From Auanema rhodensis (taxonomy: Eukaryota > Nematoda > Chromadorea > Rhabditida > Rhabditidae), in NCBI GenBank assembly GCA_964057225.1, contig OZ059898.1, positions 2,666,001-2,730,000 of the forward strand: 64,000 bases of DNA, in the 5' to 3' direction. Below the pieces are notes generated by a model. The model ran no database searches. It was not told the DNA's origin and worked only from the letters and a program-made list of their open reading frames with translations. A program made the position numbers and the translations under genes. Shown one piece after another: positions 23,867 through 36,502 of the stretch; positions within the stretch are counted from its first letter, which is position 1, and each line of letters opens with the position of its first letter.

Positions 23867-26323
23867 ATCGTCTTTGCCTTGAAAAATGAAATCTAAAAAC
23901 ATCTACTTTTTGCTAAATTATTTTGAAATTTTTCGAAACAATTTTTGTCAAAATGTTTTTGGAAGCAATGTTGAGTGTACATGGAAACTCAACATACACT
24001 AATGCATCATTTTTCAAACGGTCATAACTAATTTTTGTATCAAGCGTTTCTTAATGTAGTATAGTGCATTCGATCCGGATTTTTAAGCTGCGTCAATCTG
24101 TGTTATCAGATTTGCGCTAGCTTAAAAATGCACCGAGATATATACTGATATAAGTTCACACTTATATCCTCGATTTTCACCCTGAAGAAATAATTTTTTT
24201 GTTGAATAACATTGTCCATCGTCTTTGCCTTGAAAAAAGGAATCTAAAAACATCTACTTTTTGCTAAATTATTTTGAAATTTTTCGAAAAAATTTTTGTC
24301 AAAATGTTTTTGGAAGCAATGTTGAGTGTACATGGAAACTCAACATACACTAATGCATCATTTTTCAAACGGTCATAACTAATTTTTGTATTAAGCTTTT
24401 CTCAATGTAGTATAGTGCATTCGATCCGGATTTTTAAGCTGCGTCAATCTGTGTTATCAGATTTGCGCTAGCTTAAAAATGCACCGAGATATATACTGAT
24501 ATAAGTTCACACTTATATCCTCGATTTTCACCCTGAAGAAATAATTTTTTCGTTGAATAACATTGTCCATCGTCTTTGCCTTGAAAAAAGGAATCTAAAA
24601 ACATCTACTTTTTGCTAAATTATTTTGAAATTTTTCGAAAAAATTTTTGTCAAAATGTTTTTGGAAGCAATGTTGAGTGTACATGGAAACTCAACATACA
24701 CTAATGCATCATTTTTCTAACGATCATAACTAATTTTTGTATTAAGCTTTTCTCAATGTAGTATAGTGCATTCGATGCGGATTTTTAAGCTGCGTCGATC
24801 TGTGTTATCAGATTTGCGCTAGCTTAAAAATGCACCGAGATATCAACTGATATAAGTTCACACTTATATCCTCGATTTTCACCCTGAAGAATTAATTTTT
24901 TCGTTGAATAACATTGTCCATCGTCTTTGCCTTGATAAATGAAATCTAAAAACATCTACTTTTTGCTAAATTATTTTGAAATTTTTCGAAACAATTTTTG
25001 TCAAAATGTTTTTGGAAGCAATGTTGAGTGTACATGGAAACTCAACATACACTAATGCATCATTTTTCAAACGGTCATAACTAATTTTTGTATCAAGCGT
25101 TTCTTAATGTAGTATAGTGCATTCGATCCGGATTTTTAAGCTGCGTCAATCTGTGTTATCAGATTTGCGCTAGCTTAAAAATGCACCGAGATATCAACTG
25201 ATATAAGTTCACACTTATATCCTCGATTTTCACCCTGAAGAATTAATTTTTTTGTTGAATAACATTGTCCATCGTCTTTGCCTTGAAAAATGGAATCTTG
25301 AAACATCTACTTTTTGCTAAATTATTTTGAAATTTTTCGAAAAAATTTTTGTCAAAATGTTTTTGGAAGCAATGTTGAGTGTACATGGAAACTCAACATA
25401 CACTAATGCATCATTTTTCAAACGATCATAACTAATTTTTGGATCAAGTGTTTCTCAATGTAATATAGTGCATTCGATGCGGATTTTTAAGCTGCGTCGA
25501 TCTGTGTTATCAGATTTGCGCTAGCTTAAAAATGCACCGAGATATCAACTGATATAAGTTCACACTTATATCCTCGATTTTCACCCTGAAGAATTAATTT
25601 TTTCGTTGAATAACATTGTCCATCGTCTTTGCCTTGAAAAATGGAATCTAAAAACATCTACTTTTTGCTAAATTATTTTGAAATTTTTCGAAACAATTTT
25701 TGTCAAAATGTTTTTGGAAGCAATGTTGAGTGTACATGGAAACTCAACATACACTAATGCATCATTTTTCAAACGGTCATAACTAATTTTTGTATCAAGC
25801 GTTTCTTAATGTAGTATAGTGCATTCGATCCGGATTTTTAAGCTGCGTCAATCTGTGTTATCAGATTTGCGCTAGCTTAAAAATGCACCGAGATATCAAC
25901 TGATATAAGTTCACACTTATATCCTCGATTTTCACCCTGAAGAAATAATTTTTTCGTTGAATAACATTGTCCATCGTCTTTGCCTTGAAAAAAGGAATCT
26001 AAAAACATCTACTTTTTGCCAAATTATTTTGAAATTTTTCGAAAAAATTTTTGTCAAAATGTTTTTGGAAGCAATGTTGAGTGTACATGGAAACTCAACA
26101 TACACTAATGCATCATTTTTCTAACGATCATAACTAATTTTTGTATTAAGCTTTTCTCAATGTAGTATAGTGCATTCGATGCGGATTTTTAAGCTGCGTC
26201 GATCTGTGTTATCAGATTTGCGCTAGCTTAAAAATGCACCGAGATATCAACTGATATAAGTTCACACTTATATCCTCGATTTTCACCCTGAAGAATTAAT
26301 TTTTTTGTTGAATAACATTGTCC
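23867..26323. repeat. Seven-monomer HOR, copy 2 (2457 bp)
   Basis: Monomers 69-75 are a tandem copy of 21410-23866, including 'cttgataaatg' at monomer 72, 'ggatcaag' at monomer 73 and 'gccaaatta' at monomer 75. Near-identity over 2457 bp, against the clear divergence between neighbouring monomers, implies a recent duplication of the seven-unit block as a whole. Its first three units appear a third time at 30536-31588. Confidence 0.9.
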
Positions 26324-28078
26324 ATCGTCTTTGCCTTGAAAAATGGAATCTTAAAACATCTACTTTTTGCTAAATTATTTTGAAATTTTTCGAAAAAATT
26401 TTTGTCAAAATGTTTTTGGAAGCAATGTTGAGTGTACATGGAAACTCAACATACACTAATGCATCATTTTTCAAACGATCATAACTAATTTTTGTATCAA
26501 GTGTTTCTCAATGTAATATAGTGCATTCGATGCGGATTTTTAAGCTGCGTCGATCTGTGTTATCAGATTTGCGCTAGCTTAAAAATGCACCGAGATATCA
26601 ACTGATATAAGTTCACACTTATATCCTCGATTTTCACCCTGAAGAATTAATTTTTTCGTTGAATAACATTGTCCATCGTCTTTGCCTTGAAAAATGGAAT
26701 CTAAAAACATCTACTTTTTGCTAAATTATTTTGAAATTTTTCGAAACAATTTTTGTCAAAATGTTTTTGGAAGCAATGTTGAGTGTACATGGAAACTCAA
26801 CATACACTAATGCATCATTTTTCAAACGGTCATAACTAATTTTTGTATCAAGCGTTTCTTAATGTAGTATAGTGCATTCGATCCGGATTTTTAAGCTGCG
26901 TCAATCTGTGTTATCAGATTTGCGCTAGCTTAAAAATGCACCGAGATATCAACTGATATAAGTTCACACTTATATCCTCGATTTTCACCCTGAAGAAATA
27001 ATTTTTTCGTTGAATAACATTGTCCATCGTCTTTGCCTTGAAAAAAGGAATCTAAAAACATCTACTTTTTGCCAAATTATTTTGAAATTTTTCGAAAAAA
27101 TTTTTGTCAAAATGTTTTTGGAAGCAATGTTGAGTGTACATGGAAACTCAACATACACTAATGCATCATTTTTCTAACGATCATAACTAATTTTTGTATT
27201 AAGCTTTTCTCAATGTAGTATAGTGCATTCGATGCGGATTTTTAAGCTGCGTCGATCTGTGTTATCAGATTTGCGCTAGCTTAAAAATGCACCGAGATAT
27301 CAACTGATATAAGTTCACACTTATATCCTCGATTTTCACCCTGAAGAATTAATTTTTTTGTTGAATAACATTGTCCATCGTCTTTGCCTTGAAAAATGGA
27401 ATCTTAAAACATCTACTTTTTGCTAAATTATTTTGAAATTTTTCGAAAAAATTTTTGTCAAAATGTTTTTGGAAGCAATGTTGAGTGTACATGGAAACTC
27501 AACATACACTAATGCATCATTTTTCAAACGATCATAACTAATTTTTGTATCAAGTGTTTCTCAATGTAATATAGTGCATTCGATGCGGATTTTTAAGCTG
27601 CGTCGATCTGTGTTATCAGATTTGCGCTAGCTTAAAAATGCACCGAGATATCAACTGATATAAGTTCACACTTATATCCTCGACTTTCACCCTGAAGAAT
27701 TAATTTTTTCGTTGAATAACATTGTCCATCGTCTTTGCCTTGAAAAATGGAATCTAAAAACATCTACTTTTTGCTAAATTATTTTGAAATTTTTCGAAAC
27801 AATTTTTGTCAAAATGTTTTTGGAAGCAATGTTGAGTGTACATGGAAACTCAACATACACTAATGCATCATTTTTCAAACGGTCATAACTAATTTTTGTA
27901 TCAAGCGTTTCTTAATGTAGTATAGTGCATTCGATCCGGATTTTTAAGCTGCGTCGATCTGTGTTATCAGATTTGCGCTAGCTTAAAAATGCACCGAGAT
28001 ATCAACTGATATAAGTTCACACTTATATCCTCGATTTTCACCCTGAAGAATTAATTTTTTTGTTGAATAACATTGTCC
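26324..28078. repeat. Array segment, monomers 76-80, trimer repeat
   Basis: The order is a, b, c, a, b. With the two units before it, 25622-26674 (b, c, a) and 26675-27727 (b, c, a) form a tandem trimer duplication of 1053 bp; both c units are the p48 c subtype with a seven-T end. The one difference noticed is 'ctcgactttc' in monomer 79. Monomer 80 is b with p229 g and a seven-T end, the form that becomes standard to the right. Confidence 0.82.
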
Positions 28079-29833
28079 ATCGTCTTTGCCTTGAAAAATG
28101 GAATCTAAAAACATCTACTTTTTGCTAAATTATTTTGAAATTTTTCGAAAAAATTTTTGTCAAAATGTTTTTGGAAGCAATGTTGAGTGTACATGGAAAC
28201 TCAACATACACTAATGCATCATTTTTCAAACAATCATAACTAATTTTTGTATTAAGCTTTTCTCAATGTAGTATAGTGCATTCGATGCGGATTTTTAAGC
28301 TGCGTCGATCTGTGTTATCAGATTTGCGCTAGCTTAAAAATGCACCGAGATATCAACTGATATAAGTTCACACTTATATCCTCGATTTTCACCCTGAAGA
28401 ATTAACTTTTTCGTTGAATAACATTGTCTATCGTCTTTGCCTTGAAAAATGGAATCTAAAAACATCTACTTTTTGCTAAATTATTCTGAAATTTTTCGAA
28501 AAAATTTTTGTCAAAATGTTTTTGGAAGCAATGTTGAGTGTACATGGAAACTCAACATACACTAATGCATCATTTTTCAAACGATCATAACTAATTTTTG
28601 TATTAAGCGTTTTTCAATGTAGTATAGTGCATTCGATGCGGATTTTTAAGCTGCGTCGATCTGTGTTATCAGATTTGCGCTAGCTTAAAAATGCACCGAG
28701 ATATCAACTGATATAAGTTCACACTTATATCCTCGATTTTCACCCTGAAGAATTAATTTTTTCGTTGAATAACATTGTCCATCGTCTTTGCCTTGAAAAA
28801 TGGAATCTAAAAACATCTACTTTTTGCTAAATTATTTTGAAATTTTTCGAAAAAATTTTTGTCAAAATGTTTTTGGAAGCAATGTTGAGTGTACATGGAA
28901 ACTCAACATACACTAATGCATCATTTTTCAAACGGTCATAACTAATTTTTGTATCAAGCGTTTCTTAATGTAGTATAGTGCATTCGATCCGGATTTTTAA
29001 GCTGCGTCAATCTGTGTTATCAGATTTGCGCTAGCTTAAAAATGCACCGAGATATCAACTGATATAAGTTCACACTTATATCCTCGATTTTCACCCTGAA
29101 GAATTAATTTTTTCGTTGAATAACATTGTCCATCGTCTTTGCCTTGAAAAATGGAATCTAAAAACATCTACTTTTTGCTAAATTATTTTGAAATTTTTCG
29201 AAACAATTTTTGTCAAAATGTTTTTGGAAGCAATGTTGAGTGTACATGGAAACTCAACATACACTAATGCATCATTTTTCAAACGATCATAACTAATTTT
29301 TGTATCAAGTGTTTCTCAATGTAATATAGTGCATTCGATGCGGATTTTTAAGCTGCGTCGATCTGTGTTATCAGATTTGCGCTAGCTTAAAAATGCACCG
29401 AGATATCAACTGATATAAGTTCACACTTATATCCTCGATTTTCACCCTGAAGAATTAATTTTTTCGTTGAATAACATTGTCCATCGTCTTTGCCTTGAAA
29501 AATGGAATCTAAAAACATCTACTTTTTGCTAAATTATTTTGAAATTTTTCGAAACAATTTTTGTCAAAATGTTTTTGGAAGCAATGTTGAGTGTACATGG
29601 AAACTCAACATACACTAATGCATCATTTTTCAAACGGTCATAACTAATTTTTGTATCAAGCGTTTCTTAATGTAGTATAGTGCATTCGATCCGGATTTTT
29701 AAGCTGCGTCAATCTGTGTTATCAGATTTGCGCTAGCTTAAAAATGCACCGAGATATCAACTGATATAAGTTCACACTTATATCCTCGATTTTCACCCTG
29801 AAGAATTAATTTTTTCGTTGAATAACATTGTCC
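28079..29833. repeat. Five-monomer block, copy 2 (monomers 81-85)
   Basis: This matches 18953-20707 unit for unit: p154 a unit, p57 c unit, a/b mix, b/a mix, b. Upstream of this copy the units are a (79) and b (80); upstream of copy 1 a single hybrid (54) takes their place. So one copy lost, or the other gained, one monomer at the left boundary. Confidence 0.87.
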
Positions 29834-32290
29834 ATCGTCTTTGCCTTGAAAAATGGAATCTAAAAACATCTACTTTTTGCTAAATTATTTTGAAATTTTT
29901 CGAAACAATTTTTGTCAAAATGTTTTTGGAAGCAATGTTGAGTGTACATGGAAACTCAACATACACTAATGCATCATTTTTCAAACGGTCATAACTAATT
30001 TTTGTATCAAGCGTTTCTTAATGTAGTATAGTGCATTCGATCCGGATTTTTAAGCTGCGTCAATCTGTGTTATCAGATTTGCGCTAGCTTAAAAATGCAC
30101 CGAGATATATACTGATATAAGTTCACACTTATATCCTCGATTTTCACCCTGAAGAAAGAATTTTTTCGTTGAATAACATTGTCCATCGTCTTTGCCTTGA
30201 AAAAAGGAATCTAAAAACATCTACTTTTTGCTAAATTATTTTGAAATTTTTCGAAAAAATTTTTGTCAAAATGTTTTTGGAAGCAATGTTGAGTGTACAT
30301 GGAAACTCAACATACACTAATGCATCATTTTTCTAACGATCATAACTAATTTTTGTATTAAGCTTTTCTCAATGTAGTATAGTGCATTCGATGCGGATTT
30401 TTAAGCTGCGTCGATCTGTGTTATCAGATTTGCGCTAGCTTAAAAATGCACCGAGATATCAACTGATATAAGTTCACACTTATATCCTCGATTTTCACCC
30501 TGAAGAATTAATTTTTTCGTTGAATAACATTGTCCATCGTCTTTGCCTTGAAAAATGAAATCTAAAAACATCTACTTTTTGCTAAATTATTTTGAAATTT
30601 TTCGAAACAATTTTTGTCAAAATGTTTTTGGAAGCAATGTTGAGTGTACATGGAAACTCAACATACACTAATGCATCATTTTTCAAACGGTCATAACTAA
30701 TTTTTGTATCAAGCGTTTCTTAATGTAGTATAGTGCATTCGATCCGGATTTTTAAGCTGCGTCAATCTGTGTTATCAGATTTGCGCTAGCTTAAAAATGC
30801 ACCGAGATATATACTGATATAAGTTCACACTTATATCCTCGATTTTCACCCTGAAGAAATAATTTTTTTGTTGAATAACATTGTCCATCGTCTTTGCCTT
30901 GAAAAAAGGAATCTAAAAACATCTACTTTTTGCTAAATTATTTTGAAATTTTTCGAAAAAATTTTTGTCAAAATGTTTTTGGAAGCAATGTTGAGTGTAC
31001 ATGGAAACTCAACATACACTAATGCATCATTTTTCAAACGGTCATAACTAATTTTTGTATTAAGCTTTTCTCAATGTAGTATAGTGCATTCGATCCGGAT
31101 TTTTAAGCTGCGTCAATCTGTGTTATCAGATTTGCGCTAGCTTAAAAATGCACCGAGATATATACTGATATAAGTTCACACTTATATCCTCGATTTTCAC
31201 CCTGAAGAAATAATTTTTTCGTTGAATAACATTGTCCATCGTCTTTGCCTTGAAAAAAGGAATCTAAAAACATCTACTTTTTGCTAAATTATTTTGAAAT
31301 TTTTCGAAAAAATTTTTGTCAAAATGTTTTTGGAAGCAATGTTGAGTGTACATGGAAACTCAACATACACTAATGCATCATTTTTCTAACGATCATAACT
31401 AATTTTTGTATTAAGCTTTTCTCAATGTAGTATAGTGCATTCGATGCGGATTTTTAAGCTGCGTCGATCTGTGTTATCAGATTTGCGCTAGCTTAAAAAT
31501 GCACCGAGATATCAACTGATATAAGTTCACACTTATATCCTCGATTTTCACCCTGAAGAATTAATTTTTTCGTTGAATAACATTGTCCATCGTCTTTGCC
31601 TTGATAAATGAAATCTAAAAACATCTACTTTTTGCTAAATTATTTTGAAATTTTTCGAAACAATTTTTGTCAAAATGTTTTTGGAAGCAATGTTGAGTGT
31701 ACATGGAAACTCAACATACACTAATGCATCATTTTTCAAACGGTCATAACTAATTTTTGTATCAAGCGTTTCTTAATGTAGTATAGTGCATTCGATCCGG
31801 ATTTTTAAGCTGCGTCAATCTGTGTTATCAGATTTGCGCTAGCTTAAAAATGCACCGAGATATATACTGATATAAGTTCACACTTATATCCTCGATTTTC
31901 ACCCTGAAGAAATAATTTTTTTGTTGAATAACATTGTCCATCGTCTTTGCCTTGAAAAAAGGAATCTAAAAACATCTACTTTTTGCTAAATTATTTTGAA
32001 ATTTTTCGAAAAAATTTTTGTCAAAATGTTTTTGGAAGCAATGTTGAGTGTACATGGAAACTCAACATACACTAATGCATCATTTTTCTAACGATCATAA
32101 CTAATTTTTGTATTAAGCTTTTCTCAATGTAGTATAGTGCATTCGATGCGGATTTTTAAGCTGCGTCGATCTGTGTTATCAGATTTGCGCTAGCTTAAAA
32201 ATGCACCGAGATATCAACTGATATAAGTTCACACTTATATCCTCGATTTTCACCCTGAAGAATTAATTTTTTCGTTGAATAACATTGTCC
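29834..32290. repeat. Array segment, monomers 86-92, partial third 7-mer copy
   Basis: Monomer 86 is b with 'gagatatatact' and a private 'gaagaaagaat'. Monomer 87 is c. Monomers 88-90 (30536-31588) repeat the first three units of the seven-monomer HOR. Monomer 91 (31589-31939) starts with 'cttgataaatg' like the fourth unit but ends with 'gagatatatact' and a seven-T run like the first, so it is a hybrid that truncates the block. Monomer 92 is c, the last c unit in the window. Confidence 0.82.
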
Positions 32291-33694
32291 ATCGTCTTTG
32301 CCTTGAAAAATGGAATCTTAAAACATCTACTTTTTGCTAAATTATTTTGAAATTTTTCGAAAAAATTTTTGTCAAAATGTTTTTGGAAGCAATGTTGAGT
32401 GTACATGGAAACTCAACATACACTAATGCATCATTTTTCAAACGATCATAACTAATTTTTGTATCAAGTGTTTTTCAATGTAATATAGTGCATTCGATGC
32501 GGATTTTTAAGCTGCGTCGATCTGTGTTATCAGATTTGCGCTAGCTTAAAAATGCACCGAGATATCAACTGATATAAGTTCACACTTATATCCTCGATTT
32601 TCACCCTGAAGAATTAATTTTTTCGTTGAATAACATTGTCCATCGTCTTTGCCTTGAAAAATGGAATCTAAAAACATCTACTTTTTGCTAAATTATTTTG
32701 AAATTTTTTGAAACAATTTTTGTCAAAATGTTTTTGGAAGCAATGTTGAGTGTACATGGAAACTCAACATACACTAATGCATCATTTTTCAAACGGTCAT
32801 AACTAATTTTTGTATCAAGCGTTTCTTAATGTAGTATAGTGCATTCGATCCGGATTTTTAAGCTGCGTCGATCTGTGTTATCAGATTTGCGCTAGCTTAA
32901 AAATGCACCGAGATATCAACTGATATAAGTTCACACTTATATCCTCGATTTTCACCCTGAAGAATTAATTTTTTCGTTGAATAACATTGTCCATCGTCTT
33001 TGCCTTGAAAAATGGAATCTAAAAACATCTACTTTTTGCTAAATTATTTTGAAATTTTTCGAAACAATTTTTGTCAAAATGTTTTTGGAAGCAATGTTGA
33101 GTGTACATGGAAACTCAACATACACTAATGCATCATTTTTCAAACGATCATAACTAATTTTTGTATTAAGCTTTTCTCAATGTAGTATAGTGCATTCGAT
33201 GCGGATTTTTAAGCTGCGTCGATCTGTGTTATCAGATTTGCGCTAGCTTAAAAATGCACCGAGATATCAACTGATATAAGTTCACACTTATATCCTCGAT
33301 TTTCACCCTGAAGAATTAACTTTTTCGTTGAATAACATTGTCTATCGTCTTTGCCTTGAAAAATGGAATCTAAAAACATCTACTTTTTGCTAAATTATTC
33401 TGAAATTTTTCGAAAAAATTTTTGTCAAAATGTTTTTGGAAGCAATGTTGAGTGTACATGGAAACTCAACATACACTAATGCATCATTTTTCAAACGATC
33501 ATAACTAATTTTTGTATCAAGTGTTTCTCAATGTAATATAGTGCATTCGATGCGGATTTTTAAGCTGCGTCGATCTGTGTTATCAGATTTGCGCTAGCTT
33601 AAAAATGCACCGAGATATCAACTGATATAAGTTCACACTTATATCCTCGATTTTCACCCTGAAGAATTAATTTTTTCGTTGAATAACATTGTCC
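32291..33694. repeat. Transition segment, monomers 93-96
   Basis: The order is a, b (with a private 'aaattttttgaaac'), a p73 c unit ending 'gaattaact/gtctatc', and a p57 c unit with an a-like second half. The last two form a dimer that recurs at 36152-36853 and 36854-37555. No type c unit and no p229 a variant is seen from here on. Confidence 0.75.
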
Positions 33695-36502
33695 ATCGTC
33701 TTTGCCTTGAAAAATGGAATCTTAAAACATCTACTTTTTGCTAAATTATTTTGAAATTTTTCGAAAAAATTTTTGTCAAAATGTTTTTGGAAGCAATGTT
33801 GAGTGTACATGGAAACTCAACATACACTAATGCATCATTTTTCAAACGATCATAACTAATTTTTGTATCAAGTGTTTCTCAATGTAATATAGTGCATTCG
33901 ATGCGGATTTTTAAGCTGCGTCGATCTGTGTTATCAGATTTGCGCTAGCTTAAAAATGCACCGAGATATCAACTGATATAAGTTCACACTTATATCCTCG
34001 ATTTTCACCCTGAAGAATTAATTTTTTCGTTGAATAACATTGTCCATCGTCTTTGCCTTGAAAAATGGAATCTAAAAACATCTACTTTTTGCTAAATTAT
34101 TTTGAAATTTTTCGAAACAATTTTTGTCAAAATGTTTTTGGAAGCAATGTTGAGTGTACATGGAAACTCAACATACACTAATGCATCATTTTTCAAACGG
34201 TCATAACTAATTTTTGTATCAAGCGTTTCTTAATGTAGTATAGTGCATTCGATCCGGATTTTTAAGCTGCGTCGATCTGTGTTATCAGATTTGCGCTAGC
34301 TTAAAAATGCACCGAGATATCAACTGATATAAGTTCACACTTATATCCTCGATTTTCACCCTGAAGAATTAATTTTTTTGTTGAATAACATTGTCCGTCG
34401 TCTTTGCCTTGAAAAATGGAATCTAAAAACATCTACTTTTTGCTAAATTATTTTGAAATTTTTCGAAAAAATTTTTGTCAAAATGTTTTTGGAAGCAATG
34501 TTGAGTGTACATGGAAACTCAACATACACTAATGCATCATTTTTCAAACGATCATAACTAATTTTTGTATTAAGCTTTTCTCAATGTAGTATAGTGCATT
34601 CGATCCGGATTTTTAAGCTGCGTCGATCTGTGTTATCAGATTTGCGCTAGCTTAAAAATGCACCGAGATATCAACTGATATAAGTTCACACTTATATCCT
34701 CGATTTTCACCCTGAAGAATTAATTTTTTTGTTGAATAACATTGTCCGTCGTCTTTGCCTTGAAAAATGGAATCTAAAAACATCTACTTTTTGCTAAATT
34801 ATTTTGAAATTTTTCGAAAAAATTTTTGTCAAAATGTTTTTGGAAGCAATGTTGAGTGTACATGGAAACTCAACATACACTAATGCATCATTTTTCAAAC
34901 GATCATAACTAATTTTTGTATCAAGCGTTTCTTAATGTAGTATAGTGCATTCGATCCGGATTTTTAAGCTGCGTCGATCTGTGTTATCAGATTTGCGCTA
35001 GCTTAAAAATGCACCGAGATATCAACTGATATAAGTTCACACTTATATCCTCGATTTTCACCCTGAAGAATTAATTTTTTCGTTGAATAACATTGTCCAT
35101 CGTCTTTGCCTTGAAAAATGGAATCTTAAAACATCTACTTTTTGCTAAATTATTTTGAAATTTTTCGAAAAAATTTTTGTCAAAATGTTTTTGGAAGCAA
35201 TGTTGAGTGTACATGGAAACTCAACATACACTAATGCATCATTTTTCAAACGATCATAACTAATTTTTGTATCAAGTGTTTCTCAATGTAATATAGTGCA
35301 TTCGATGCGGATTTTTAAGCTGCGTCGATCTGTGTTATCAGATTTGCGCTAGCTTAAAAATGCACCGAGATATCAACTGATATAAGTTCACACTTATATC
35401 CTCGATTTTCACCCTGAAGAATTAATTTTTTCGTTGAATAACATTGTCCATCGTCTTTGCCTTGAAAAATGGAATCTAAAAACATCTACTTTTTGCTAAA
35501 TTATTTTGAAATTTTTCGAAACAATTTTTGTCAAAATGTTTTTGGAAGCAATGTTGAGTGTACATGGAAACTCAACATACACTAATGCATCATTTTTCAA
35601 ACGGTCATAACTAATTTTTGTATCAAGCGTTTCTTAATGTAGTATAGTGCATTCGATCCGGATTTTTAAGCTGCGTCGATCTGTGTTATCAGATTTGCGC
35701 TAGCTTAAAAATGCACCGAGATATCAACTGATATAAGTTCACACTTATATCCTCGATTTTCACCCTGAAGAATTAATTTTTTTGTTGAATAACATTGTCC
35801 GTCGTCTTTGCCTTGAAAAATGGAATCTAAAAACATCTACTTTTTGCTAAATTATTTTGAAATTTTTCGAAAAAATTTTTGTCAAAATGTTTTTGGAAGC
35901 AATGTTGAGTGTACATGGAAACTCAACATACACTAATGCATCATTTTTCAAACGATCATAACTAATTTTTGTATTAAGCTTTTCTCAATGTAGTATAGTG
36001 CATTCGATCCGGATTTTTAAGCTGCGTCGATCTGTGTTATCAGATTTGCGCTAGCTTAAAAATGCACCGAGATATCAACTGATATAAGTTCACACTTATA
36101 TCCTCGATTTTCACCCTGAAGAATTAATTTTTTTGTTGAATAACATTGTCCGTCGTCTTTGCCTTGAAAAATGGAATCTAAAAACATCTACTTTTTGCTA
36201 AATTATTTTGAAATTTTTCGAAAAAATTTTTGTCAAAATGTTTTTGGAAGCAATGTTGAGTGTACATGGAAACTCAACATACACTAATGCATCATTTTTC
36301 AAACGATCATAACTAATTTTTGTATTAAGCTTTTCTCAATGTAGTATAGTGCATTCGATGCGGATTTTTAAGCTGCGTCGATCTGTGTTATCAGATTTGC
36401 GCTAGCTTAAAAATGCACCGAGATATCAACTGATATAAGTTCACACTTATATCCTCGATTTTCACCCTGAAGAATTAACTTTTTCGTTGAATAACATTGT
36501 CT
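33695..36502. repeat. Tandem tetramer, two copies of 1404 bp
   Basis: Monomers 97-100 (33695-35098) and 101-104 (35099-36502) share the order a, b, a unit with 'attaagctttt' and 'gatccgg', and a further unit. The mark 'gtccgtc' (p1 g) occurs at the starts of monomers 99, 100, 103 and 104 only. The fourth units differ in their second half: monomer 100 is b-like, and monomer 104 has 'gatgcgg' with a 'gaattaact/gtctatc' end. Confidence 0.82.
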
